Assembly (NCBI GenBank): GCA_028748685.1
Contig: JAJRDU010000010.1
Span: forward strand, 1-38,093
DNA: 38,093 bases
Reading direction: 5' to 3'
From: Methylococcaceae bacterium
GTDB lineage: Bacteria; Pseudomonadota; Gammaproteobacteria; Methylococcales; Methylomonadaceae
Shown here piece after piece: positions 29,801 to 36,907 of this stretch (position 1 is the first letter of the stretch; the number at the start of each line of letters is the position of its first letter). The position numbers were made by a program, and so were the translations under genes. A model generated the notes under the pieces. The model saw only the letters and a list, made by a program, of their open reading frames with translations. It did no database searches and was not told the origin of the DNA.

Positions 29801-30747
29801 CCGACGGTGCCGACATTAATGCTGCCACCGGCGACCGCTATGTTTTGACGCAAGCCGAAGCCGGCAAGTTGATTACAGTGGTGGCCCATTACACCGACGG
29901 CCAAGGAACGGCGGAAAGCGTTGCTAGTGCGGCGATCGGGCCGGTGGGGTCAACGGCTATCAATCTCAGCCAAATTACCGGGAATGCCGATGGTAAGCCG
30001 GGTTCCGATGCCGGCGTAACCGGTGTTTCCGGCGTAGGCAATCAAACGCTTACCGGCAATGATGCCGGCCCGCTTAACGATGGTGGTCTAAACAATAGTC
30101 CGGGCGTGAACCACGGTTTCGGTGACAGCTTCGCGGGCAACGATCCCGGAAACAGCGGTCATATCAGAGCCGATACCGTTAACTTTAATACCGGGCAAAC
30201 CCTGGTTGTGGATATGAGATTGAACGCCGATGCGGGTGGAAACGGCTTGTCGGGCGGCACGCTCAACATCCCGTCCAGCGCCTTTGCCGGCTTGGACAGA
30301 ACCGGTGTGTTGACGATCACCGCCTCACAGGCTAGCGGCCAAAGTTTGCCGTCGTGGATCAGCGTGAATCCCAGTACCGGGGCCGTTACCGTCAAGGAAG
30401 GCGCGATTGTGGCCAACCCGATAACCGTGAAAGTAGTCATCAGGGACAGTCAGGGTAAACAGTCGGTGGTTCTGGTCAAGATACAGCCGCGAAATGGCAG
30501 ACTACAAAATCAGCGCGACAATACCGAAAACCACCAATTCCCCGCCGGAGACGGGCAACAAGGGCAGGGAAGGGGGCGGAACGTTCAAGGCCAACGGGAG
30601 CCGGCTGACAATTCGCTGGCTCAATCCGGCAAGCCGGGGCTGACTCGGCAATTGCAGATGGTGGGCAGCAAAGGCTTCGAACATCAGCGCCTGAGGTTGC
30701 TGGATAGTTTGGCCAGCATCGGCAAAAACAACCAGGATGCCGCTTGA
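23809..30747 (+). CDS. Giant repetitive surface protein with LEPR motif, DUF4347 and cadherin-like repeats
   Basis: 2312 residues from the ATG at 23809, chosen because AGGGA lies 8 bases upstream; the ATG at 23782 adds nine residues and lacks such a site. There is no Sec signal. The N-terminus has LALEPRIMFDGAA (LEPR at 37-40), a motif I know from very large exported repetitive proteins. DUF4347 follows (about 97-244), with HIVSHG (H152) and LLYGCDVA (C195). From ~436 there are cadherin- or VCBS-like repeats of 100-110 residues, many starting with NEDT or NEAP. An Ig-like unit sits near 2130-2220. A basic, Gln-rich tail ends with LTRQLQMVGSKGFEHQRLRL. No RTX repeats were seen. Likely an adhesin or matrix protein exported by the genes downstream. 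Confidence 0.88.
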   Translation: MKLIKTAIKERGQIDSTTQPALNGDTFYKPRLTMLALEPRIMFDGAAVATAVDATADPAPVALDAAAADASKLAEAAADAAPPAVQADPAPQPQRTEVVFIENSANDYQTLIDGVSPSAEVHVLDYSQDGLAQMAQILQGRSAIDALHIVSHGCVGSVGLGSLQLTAQNLPDHAADLATIGNALTQNGDILLYGCDVAEGSDGVAVINALAQTTQADIAASDNATGAASLGGDWQLEFKVGSIETDSSVLGHAGDQYDHLLASIGSQTIADFNARADADLGATITENNFSFAYTAGVDTIWGQSGKGISGSVAINLGGANGTETLTITQSTPGTTFKFTSFYFNGDGWGHGVITITGKLGGSTVGSQTINTGNDPSATGGTAGTGAAISAGVQTMGANSNATTLWNVDTIIITSDNYGFNTSYFDNFVFDPAVLPGPTFTSGTTANFAENATGTVYMAAATASGGTVSYSLTGGSDQARFNIDSSSGALTFLSSPNFESPTDAGTNNVYDVTITATDSNGTATQNVAVTVTNVNEAPSITSATTASFAENGTGTVYTATGTDPDSGQTLAWSIGGTDAALFSINSSTGVLTFNGAPNFEAPGDSGGNNVYDITVTATDNGSGNLTASQALAITVNDVNEAPVNTKPATQTTNEDTALVFSAGNGNDLSVTDQDAGTTLTTVVSVAVGKGTLAVTTGGGAAITGDGGNSVQIVGTVAQVQAALAAVTYTPTANANGASYATLTIASTDNGTGTLSDTDTVTIDVTAVADTPSITGATTTPSTQTTGGLVISRNAADGAEVTYFKITNIANGTLYKNDGSTQITANSFITFAEANAGLKFTPSGASDGTFDVQASTSNADGGLGGGVVTATVSVGVGVGSPTVNEDTDTGAIAIAGNTAFYKITGISGGTLYSNAGYSTAIGEGGFIATAGAATNVYFRPTADFNGVGGFSVQGSSSAFDAGLTGNTAASVITVTAIADTPAVASPTVNEDTDTGAIVITRNPADGAETTHYKITGITGGTLYSDAGYTTQINGNDFIASAGATTNVYFRPTANRNSTTGGNGGFTVQASKSNLDAGLGGSTATSTVTLTPVADTPSVASPTINEDTDSGAIAITRNAADGAEVSHYKITGISGGTLYSDAGYSTMITDGGFITSGGATTNVYFRPTANSNTAGSFTIQASTDNADSGLGGSTATSTVSITPIADTPSITGTSTTPSTQTSGGLVVSRNVVDGAEVTYFKITNITNGTLYLNDGTTQIVNNDFVSYAAAHAGFKFTPSGASDGSFDLRASTSSNDGGLGGSAITATVSVGVGVASPTINEDANSGAIAIGGNTAWYKITGISGGTLYSDAGYTTTISEGGFIATAGAATNVYFRPTADFNGAAGFSVQGSSSAFDAGLTSNTAISTITVTAVNDAPTLSSPASLSVTEDVASVITGISFADIDAGSGAVTATLAVGSGSLTATSGGGVTVAGGGTATMTLTGSVADINDFISANGLSFITAANATSAVTLGVSVNDGGNSGSGGALGSGTNNVTLNVTAVNDAPTITAAATAAFAGTNENTASAGVAVNTILTGAAAWVDPDGAGVNKGIAVTATVGNGNWQYSTDGTVWTDFGAVSAGSALLLDGASQIRYLPDSVNGETATFSYRAWDETTGTASSDGVRQIADPGAGGGSTAFSANGAGGSIVVGNVNDAPTGLGSLTLAATNEDTSNPAGTAINALTGYSFQDVDAGATSPGVLVVGNAANAVTEGVWQYSSDGGANWKAVGAVTDGANALALSSATQLRFVPVANYNGTPSALSIRALDNTYVAGFSTTTGGTEIRVTADSSTNGATTAISANLNIIDTGVTAVNDMPAFTKGGDQVVNEDAGAQTVASWTTGLSAGAANESGQVLSFVASNNNNALFSVQPTIDGNGNLSYTPAANASGVATVTVFVRDNGGTANGGVDTSATQTFTITVNPVNDLPSGTLTINGTLAIGDTLTVANSLVDVEGMGAVSYQWQADGADINAATGDRYVLTQAEAGKLITVVAHYTDGQGTAESVASAAIGPVGSTAINLSQITGNADGKPGSDAGVTGVSGVGNQTLTGNDAGPLNDGGLNNSPGVNHGFGDSFAGNDPGNSGHIRADTVNFNTGQTLVVDMRLNADAGGNGLSGGTLNIPSSAFAGLDRTGVLTITASQASGQSLPSWISVNPSTGAVTVKEGAIVANPITVKVVIRDSQGKQSVVLVKIQPRNGRLQNQRDNTENHQFPAGDGQQGQGRGRNVQGQREPADNSLAQSGKPGLTRQLQMVGSKGFEHQRLRLLDSLASIGKNNQDAA

Positions 30748-30889
30748 TGCGATTGCCCGACGCGTCATCTTGCCGCGACAAACCTGAATTATGCCGCGGG
30801 CTAGCGGCTCTTGAGAATGTTTCAATGGCAGTAAAACGGCGGGAAAGCTGTCCGTCACTCTTTCAACGTGGAATCAATCACTAATCATC

Positions 30890-32443
30890 ATGAACTATCC
30901 AGCCCCCTCACTCATGGCCGGCCTTTCCGGTATTGTTTTGTTAGCCGGTTGTGCCATCATGCCGGAGCCGATTACGCCGGACGAACAACAGGCGTCGCTC
31001 GATGCCGATAAGCAGGTGATTTTTGCAAAACAGGAACCTATTGTAGGGCCGCTCAGCGTCTACGAGGCGATGGCTCGTTCGTTGAAATACAATCTCAATC
31101 ATCGCGTCAAGATGATGGAACATGCCGTGGCCGAAGGGCAGTCCGATTTGGCAAAGTACAGTTTATTGCCCGATTTGATCGCTTCCGCCGGTTATCGGGG
31201 GCGTGATAATTACAATGCCTCCAGCAGCCGTTCGATCGCCACCGGTCGCCAGTCATTGGAAACTTCGACTTCCCAAGACCGGTCGCGCAAGATCTACGAT
31301 TTTACTTTCAGCTGGAACGTGCTGGATTTCGGCGTCAGCTATTTTCAAGCCAAACAGGATGCAAACCGGGTGCTGGTTGCCGAGGAAAATCGCCGCAAAA
31401 CCGCGCAATTACTCATGCAGGAAGTGCGCACCGCATTTTGGCGCATGGCTGGTACACAGCAATTGGAAGGCGAGATCGATAAAGTTCTGGTCGATGCCAG
31501 ACAGGCATTGAAGGATGCGCAGGGGATCGAAACCGAACGCCTGTCCGCGCCGCTGACGATCCTGCAGTATCAAAAGGACCTGCTGGATATCATCCGGAAA
31601 CTGGAAGAGTTATCGGAAACCCTGCGTCTCGCCAAAACCGAGCTGGCCTCTTTGCTGGCGATATCACCGAATCAGAAATTTGAACTGAAATTGCCGGAGA
31701 ACACTGCGCTGCAAGTGCCGGAATTTTCCCTGGCTATCGACAAAATGGAAGAAATGGCGCTGCAACTGCGCCCCGAGCTGCGCTCGGAAATCTACAATAC
31801 CCGAATAACCACCGAAGAGACGCATAAGGCGATGGTGCGCCTGTTGCCGGGCGTCGAGTTTAGGGCCGGTTACAACCATGACAGCAACTCTTATTTATTA
31901 AACAGCAATTGGTTGGAGTTGAGCGGATTGATCAGCCAGAATCTGATGGAACTGATTTCGGCGCCGGCGCGTTTTAGCCAGATCGATGCCCAGGAAAAAC
32001 TGGGAGATACCCGCCGCTTATCGGTTTATATGGCGGTATTGACCCAGGTTCACTTGTCCTATCAACAGTTTTTAGTCGCGCAGCAGCAGTACAAGCGCAC
32101 TCAAGAACTGGATGCAATCAATCAGAAGATTTCCAAACATATCGCCACGGACGCCGAGAACGAAGCCAAAACCGGGTTGGAACGGATACGCGCGTCTACC
32201 AACGCCTTGATGTCCCGCTTACAACTCTTGGAAGCCTATGCCGGTATCCAAAGCTCGCTGGGTAGGGTTTATGTGTCGTTGGGCCTCGATCCGCTCCCGG
32301 TGTTTATTGAGAACTACGATATCAACACGTTGGCGAGTTCCATCGAGGCGGTGGATAAAAACTGGGAGGCCGGACAGTTTCCTTCGCCCGCCAAGGTGGA
32401 AAATTTATCGGCTGTCGATTCGAGCGTGACAAGGAAGGAATAG
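30890..32443 (+). CDS. TolC-family outer-membrane lipoprotein
   Basis: 517 residues. A lipoprotein signal is present (GIVLLAGC, with Cys21 in the lipobox LAGC). The mature part has two rounds of long helical segments expected for the TolC/outer membrane efflux fold (SVYEAMARSLKYNLNHRVKM; LRLAKTELASLLAISPNQKF; ARASTNALMSRLQLLEAYAG). It probably forms the outer-membrane channel for the system encoded by the flanking genes. It begins 142 bases after the giant gene and precedes two HlyD-like genes. Confidence 0.88.
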   Translation: MNYPAPSLMAGLSGIVLLAGCAIMPEPITPDEQQASLDADKQVIFAKQEPIVGPLSVYEAMARSLKYNLNHRVKMMEHAVAEGQSDLAKYSLLPDLIASAGYRGRDNYNASSSRSIATGRQSLETSTSQDRSRKIYDFTFSWNVLDFGVSYFQAKQDANRVLVAEENRRKTAQLLMQEVRTAFWRMAGTQQLEGEIDKVLVDARQALKDAQGIETERLSAPLTILQYQKDLLDIIRKLEELSETLRLAKTELASLLAISPNQKFELKLPENTALQVPEFSLAIDKMEEMALQLRPELRSEIYNTRITTEETHKAMVRLLPGVEFRAGYNHDSNSYLLNSNWLELSGLISQNLMELISAPARFSQIDAQEKLGDTRRLSVYMAVLTQVHLSYQQFLVAQQQYKRTQELDAINQKISKHIATDAENEAKTGLERIRASTNALMSRLQLLEAYAGIQSSLGRVYVSLGLDPLPVFIENYDINTLASSIEAVDKNWEAGQFPSPAKVENLSAVDSSVTRKE

Positions 32444-32471
32444 GGGGCAATTTTCCAACTCCGGACATTAC

Positions 32472-32549
32472 GTTCCCATGCGCCGTATGGGAACATAGCT
32501 TGAACCGCTCAGTGGGTAGTGGGGCCCAGCAGCCCCCAACTGGGCTCCC
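32472..32549. repeat. Two short palindromes before the HlyD-like gene
   Basis: GTTCCCATG / TATGGGAAC (32472-32494) and GGGCCCAG / CTGGGCTCCC (32522-32549). The second ends exactly at the annotated ATG of the next gene, so that start may be inside repeat sequence. Confidence 0.55.
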
Positions 32550-33326
32550 ATGCAGCGCCTGATATTCATAAAATTTTCCCGGAACTTCATGCCTATTTTT
32601 CTGCCATCGCTAATTCTCCTCTCCTGTCTCTGCGCTTTTGTCACGGCTCGGGCCGCCGAAGCCGCCGAAATTCGCGCACAACTCAATGCTCGGCACACGG
32701 CTGTCCTGGCCAGCGAAATCTCGGCGAAAATTATTCAGTTGAATGTTCAGGAGGGAGAGCGGTTCAAACAAGGTGATTTGCTGGCCGCTTTCGGTTGCGC
32801 CGAGCAGCATGCCCAATTGAAAAAGGCGCAGGCCGTCGCACAGGCCGCCGAAAAAACCTATGCCGTTAACAGCCGCTTGGCCAAGTTGAACTCCATGAGT
32901 CCGCTGGAACTTGAGATGGCGGCGGCCGAAGTGGCCAAGGCCAAGGCCGATATCGATCTGATGAGCGCGGTTTTGCAAAAATGCACGATTACCGCGCCGT
33001 TCTCTGGAAGGGTGGCCGAACGGCTGGTGCAGCGTTATCAGTACGTTAAGGCCGGCGACCCGCTTCTGGATATTCTGGATGACAGCCAGCTGGAACTGAC
33101 GGTGCTTGTACCCTCCGCCTGGCTGGCATGGTTGAAACCGGGACTTGATTTCAAGGTGTTTCTCGAGGAAACGCAGCGGGAGTATCCGGCCAAGGTTAAG
33201 ACGCTGGGCGCGCGCATCGATGCCGTCAGTCAGACCGTCAAAATTATTGGCGTCATTACCGGCAAGTCCGATGATCTTTTAGCCGGCATGAGCGGCCGAG
33301 CCGTTTTCGCCGCCGCTCATGACTGA
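32550..33326 (+). CDS. HlyD-like periplasmic adaptor
   Basis: 258 residues from the ATG at 32550; an in-frame ATG at 32589 (MPIFLPSLILLSCLCAF) may be the real start because 32550 abuts a palindrome, and both give a signal peptide ending near ARAAEAA. The mature protein has the membrane-fusion pattern: lipoyl half (ISAKIIQLNVQEGERFKQGD), a helical hairpin (~80-120), second lipoyl half (CTITAPFSGRVAERLVQ), and a beta-barrel end. Probably a soluble periplasmic adaptor linking TolC to an inner-membrane part. Its end overlaps the next gene by 8 bases. Confidence 0.82.
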   Translation: MQRLIFIKFSRNFMPIFLPSLILLSCLCAFVTARAAEAAEIRAQLNARHTAVLASEISAKIIQLNVQEGERFKQGDLLAAFGCAEQHAQLKKAQAVAQAAEKTYAVNSRLAKLNSMSPLELEMAAAEVAKAKADIDLMSAVLQKCTITAPFSGRVAERLVQRYQYVKAGDPLLDILDDSQLELTVLVPSAWLAWLKPGLDFKVFLEETQREYPAKVKTLGARIDAVSQTVKIIGVITGKSDDLLAGMSGRAVFAAAHD

Positions 33327-34647
33327 TACGCAGCGGCAGCTGGCGGCGCTGGCGACTTTACTGCATTTGGAAAAGTCCTTCCGCAACGCCGATACCGCCG
33401 AGGCGCTGGCCTATACGCTGGTTAACGATAGCCACGGCTTGATTGAATTCCGCCAAGCGGCGCTATGGCGGATAGACGATGCGCAAGTGTTTGCCTTGTC
33501 CGGTCTGGCCGTGATCGATGCCAATGCGCCCTATATTTTGTGGCTGAAACGGCTGTTAAAACAGTTGTCCGCGGATGCCTCGGGCGCGATTCGGGCTTTG
33601 ACGGCCGAAGACGTCGGCAGTCCTGGCGCCGACGAGTGGACGCAATGGCTGCCGGCCCACGCCTTATGGTTGCCGGTATCGGCCCATGGCGCCGCGCCTA
33701 GGGCCGGCTTGTTGCTGGCTCGGGAAGAGGCCTGGACGGATGCGGAGCTGTATTTGCTGGAGCATCTGGCGCATACTTTTGGCCATGCCTGGGCGGCGTT
33801 ATTGCCGAGACCAGCCTTTTGGAAGCGGGTTCGTCTCACTAAAAAGCGCCTGTTGATCGGTTTGGCTGCGGCGTTTGTTCTGCTGTGGATTCCGGTTCGG
33901 CAAACGGCGCTGGCGCCCGCCAGCGTTATTCCCGGTCATCCGACCATACTCAGAGCAGCAATCGACGGCGTCGTCGACCGGTTTTACATTCAGCCCAACG
34001 ATAGGGTGGCTAAAGACCAGCCCTTGTTAAGCCTTGAAGACGAGATCATCAGGAATAAGCTGCTGGTTACCCGTAAGACCTTGGCGGTCGCCGAGGCCGA
34101 ATATCGCAAAACCGCGCAGCAGGCGATGTTCGATACCGACAGTAAGGCACAGGTTAATATTCTTAAAAGCCGAATCGAACAGCAGGAAGCCGAAGTGCGA
34201 GGCATGGAGGATTGGTTGGCGCGCATCGACATTAAGGCGCCTCATGCCGGCATTGCGGTGTTTTCCGATGTCAATGACTGGATAGGCAAGCCGGTCGCTA
34301 TCGGCGAGCGCATTTTAATGGTCGCCGACCCCGCTGATGTCGAGTTGGAAATTCAATTGCCGGTTGCGGATGCGATTAAGCTGGAGCCGGGTGCCGAAGT
34401 GCGGTTTTTTCTCAACATCGATCCAGCCACGCCGGTTTCGGCCGAGCTTTATTTTTCCGCCTACCAAGCCGAAGTGACGTCCGATGATGCCATGGCCTAT
34501 CGATTGAAAGCCCGTTTCGGGCAGGCGGGAGCTCCGCCAAGAATCGGACTGAAAGGGACGGCGAAGGTTTTCGGCGCGAGGGTGCCTTTTGTTTATTATG
34601 TGTTGCGAAGACCCTTGGCGGTATTGAGACAGTGGCTGGGCATGTGA
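33319..34647 (+). CDS. GAF-like/HlyD fusion inner-membrane protein
   Basis: 442 residues with an unusual order. Residues ~1-160 form a cytosolic GAF-like domain (LVNDSHGLIEFRQAALWRID; ALWLPVSAHGAAPRAGLLLA). A basic stop and a single membrane segment follow at 177-193 (KRLLIGLAAAFVLLWIP). The periplasmic part is HlyD-like: IDGVVDRFYIQPNDRVAKDQ, a helical hairpin, then IDIKAPHAGIAVFSDVNDW and a barrel domain. The GAF part could sense a ligand or bind cargo inside the cell; that is inference. It overlaps the previous gene by 8 bases and the next by 4. Confidence 0.82.
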   Translation: MTDTQRQLAALATLLHLEKSFRNADTAEALAYTLVNDSHGLIEFRQAALWRIDDAQVFALSGLAVIDANAPYILWLKRLLKQLSADASGAIRALTAEDVGSPGADEWTQWLPAHALWLPVSAHGAAPRAGLLLAREEAWTDAELYLLEHLAHTFGHAWAALLPRPAFWKRVRLTKKRLLIGLAAAFVLLWIPVRQTALAPASVIPGHPTILRAAIDGVVDRFYIQPNDRVAKDQPLLSLEDEIIRNKLLVTRKTLAVAEAEYRKTAQQAMFDTDSKAQVNILKSRIEQQEAEVRGMEDWLARIDIKAPHAGIAVFSDVNDWIGKPVAIGERILMVADPADVELEIQLPVADAIKLEPGAEVRFFLNIDPATPVSAELYFSAYQAEVTSDDAMAYRLKARFGQAGAPPRIGLKGTAKVFGARVPFVYYVLRRPLAVLRQWLGM

Positions 34648-36746
34648 GCAAACTGCCTCCGTTGCGCGAGGAATTGGATTTATATCCGGGGCCTTGCGCA
34701 TTCGACGGCTCGCCCAGCTGGACGCTATATGATCCGGCGAATCACCGCTTCTATCGACTCGGGCCGTTGGAAAACGAGATTCTGGCGCACTGGGCGTTGA
34801 ACACGCCGGAGGCGATTAGCGAGCAAATATCGCGGCAAGGCCTGTTTAGCGTTAGCGTCGACGAGGTTCGGCAGTTGTCGGGGTTTTTAAGCAACCATAA
34901 TCTGCTGCGGATCAGTGGCGGCGAAGCCGTGCAGCATCTGGTCGGCCAGGCCAAGGCCGCTCGGCATCACTGGTTTACTTGGCTAATACATCATTATCTG
35001 TTTTTTAAAATACCGTTGTTGCGTCCGGACCGATGGTTGGCGCGAACCTATCCCATGCTCCGCTGGATCTTTCGGCCCGAGCTGTTGCTGCTGCTGGTGG
35101 TATTGGCGTTGGTTAATGCGTATCTGCTGATTGATCGCTGGGGAATGTTCAGTCGAACCTTCCTGCATTTTTTTTCGGCGGAAGGCGTCGTTTATTACGC
35201 CGTAGCGCTGATTTTGACCAAAACGCTGCATGAATTGGGGCATGCTTATACCGCCCATCGTTACGGTTGTCGAGTTCCCGCCATGGGCATGGCCTTTTTG
35301 GTGATGTTGCCGGTGCTGTACACCGACGTCAGCGATGCCTGGAAGTTGTCGTCGCGCCGGCAACGGTTGGCGATCGGATTTGGCGGAATCGCCGCCGAAT
35401 TGGGCTTGGCGGTTGTCTGTACCTCGCTCTGGCACTTCTTGCCCGACGGTCCGTTGCGCAGTTGTGTCTTTATGATGGCCACAACGACCTGGATTGTCAC
35501 ATTGATGATCAATCTAAATCCCTTCATGCGCTTTGACGGATATTTTTTGTTGTCGGATTACTGGGGTATTGAAAATTTGCAACACAGGGCGTTCGCGTTG
35601 GCGCGCTGGCATATGCGGCGGTGTTTGTTCGGTTTCATGGATGAAGTTCCGGAACGGTTTCCCCGGCGAACAAGACGCTTGTTGTTAATTTATGCCTGGA
35701 GCGTCTGGATTTATCGCTTTTTTCTGTTTTTGGGCATTGCGTTATTGGTTTATCACTTTTTCTTCAAATTACTCGGCCTGTTTTTGATGATGGTTGAAAT
35801 AGGTTGGTTTATCCTGCTTCCCGTCGGCAAGGAAATGAAATACTGGATTGAATGCCGCCAACAAACGGAATGGAATAACAATACCTTGATCACATTGTCG
35901 GCGGTGCTAGTCGCCATCGGCATTCTGTTCGTGCCCTGGAAGAGTCGGATCGAGGCGCCCGGCCTGTTAAAAATAGCCGCTCATACCGAGCTTTTCATGC
36001 CTTTCCCCGGAAAGCTGGAGCGGATTTCGGTGGCTAAGGGTGAAGCCGTGAAGGCAGGGCAAACATTGCTTCAATTCAGTTCCGCCGATCTTGATTCGCG
36101 CATCGAACAAAGCCGAATAAAAATCGAGGCCTTGCGCTGGGAGTTGGCTTTTCATGGCCAGGAAAATAATCTGAACGACAGGCGTCTAGTGGCCATTAGT
36201 GAACTGGAAAGTGCTGCCAGCGAATACGATAGCCTGATCGACCAGCGCCGACGCTTGGCTGTTCAGGCACCTTTTGATGGCGAGATAATCGAAATAAACG
36301 ACGCATTGAATCCCGGCGAATGGATAGCCAAGGATGAGCCGCTGGTAACCATAGGGCAATTCGAGGCGTATAAAATTGAGGCTTTTTTGGCGGAAGATCA
36401 CCTGGGGCAGATCCAGGTCGGGACCATGGCGGATTTTTATCCCGATCAGCTGGATTGGCCGGTGATTCGGTGCCGCATTATGAGCATCGATAATGCCTCG
36501 GCTTTACAATTGCCGCCGATTTTTACCTCCCGTTACTCGGGAAGCATTGCCGTTCGGGGTAACGATAAGGCTGCATTGGTTCCCGAAACATCGGTTTACC
36601 GGATATGGCTGCAGCCCAAGACAGCCGGCGAAACGATCGATCGGGTTATCAAGGGCAATGTGTCGATGCACGGGAAATCCGAAAGCATCGCGGCATCTAT
36701 ATGGCGACGAATTATCGCCACAATGATCGGCGAGTCCGGGTTTTAG
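34644..36746 (+). CDS. PqqD-like / site-2-protease (M50) / HlyD fusion
   Basis: 700 residues from the GTG at 34644, which forms a GTGA overlap with the previous stop; a GTG at 34632 adds four residues. Residues ~1-95 resemble a PqqD-like domain (SPSWTLYDPANHRFYRLGP, then NEILAHWALNTPEAISEQ). Several membrane segments follow with an intact zinc motif LHELGH (H196, E197, H200) and the second S2P motif NPFMRFDG (292-299). After more membrane segments (to ~430) comes a periplasmic HlyD-like region (EAPGLLKIAAHTELFMPFPG; QAPFDGEIIEINDALNPGEW). It is probably the inner-membrane core of the export system. Whether it cleaves, binds or moves the substrate is unknown. Confidence 0.85.
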   Translation: MSKLPPLREELDLYPGPCAFDGSPSWTLYDPANHRFYRLGPLENEILAHWALNTPEAISEQISRQGLFSVSVDEVRQLSGFLSNHNLLRISGGEAVQHLVGQAKAARHHWFTWLIHHYLFFKIPLLRPDRWLARTYPMLRWIFRPELLLLLVVLALVNAYLLIDRWGMFSRTFLHFFSAEGVVYYAVALILTKTLHELGHAYTAHRYGCRVPAMGMAFLVMLPVLYTDVSDAWKLSSRRQRLAIGFGGIAAELGLAVVCTSLWHFLPDGPLRSCVFMMATTTWIVTLMINLNPFMRFDGYFLLSDYWGIENLQHRAFALARWHMRRCLFGFMDEVPERFPRRTRRLLLIYAWSVWIYRFFLFLGIALLVYHFFFKLLGLFLMMVEIGWFILLPVGKEMKYWIECRQQTEWNNNTLITLSAVLVAIGILFVPWKSRIEAPGLLKIAAHTELFMPFPGKLERISVAKGEAVKAGQTLLQFSSADLDSRIEQSRIKIEALRWELAFHGQENNLNDRRLVAISELESAASEYDSLIDQRRRLAVQAPFDGEIIEINDALNPGEWIAKDEPLVTIGQFEAYKIEAFLAEDHLGQIQVGTMADFYPDQLDWPVIRCRIMSIDNASALQLPPIFTSRYSGSIAVRGNDKAALVPETSVYRIWLQPKTAGETIDRVIKGNVSMHGKSESIAASIWRRIIATMIGESGF

Positions 36747-36869
36747 CGGTCCAGTATCAATCCCGTAGGCGTTACGCGCTATCTAAAATCGATTTTAGTT
36801 TCCAAAGCTCTTGGATATTAGGGCCGCCCCGAATTGCAAGATCGTACGCTTCGTGAAAGGAATGTGGGT

Positions 36870-36898
36870 TTGACGCAACAAGCAGTTATCTGTATGAT
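36870..36898 (+). promoter_or_regulatory. Sigma70-type promoter for yceD-rpmF-plsX
   Basis: TTGACG (36870-36875), a 17-base spacer, and TATGAT (36893-36898). The expected start of transcription (about 36904-36906) is only 2-4 bases before the yceD ATG at 36908, so the message would be almost leaderless. Confidence 0.65.
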
Positions 36899-36907
36899 TG
36901 TACAGTT

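Noticed and set aside
23809-30747. RTX-type toxin or adhesin with a type I signal
   Set aside because: No run of GGxGxD nonapeptides and no ABC transporter gene nearby; glycine-rich parts are ordinary repeat loops.
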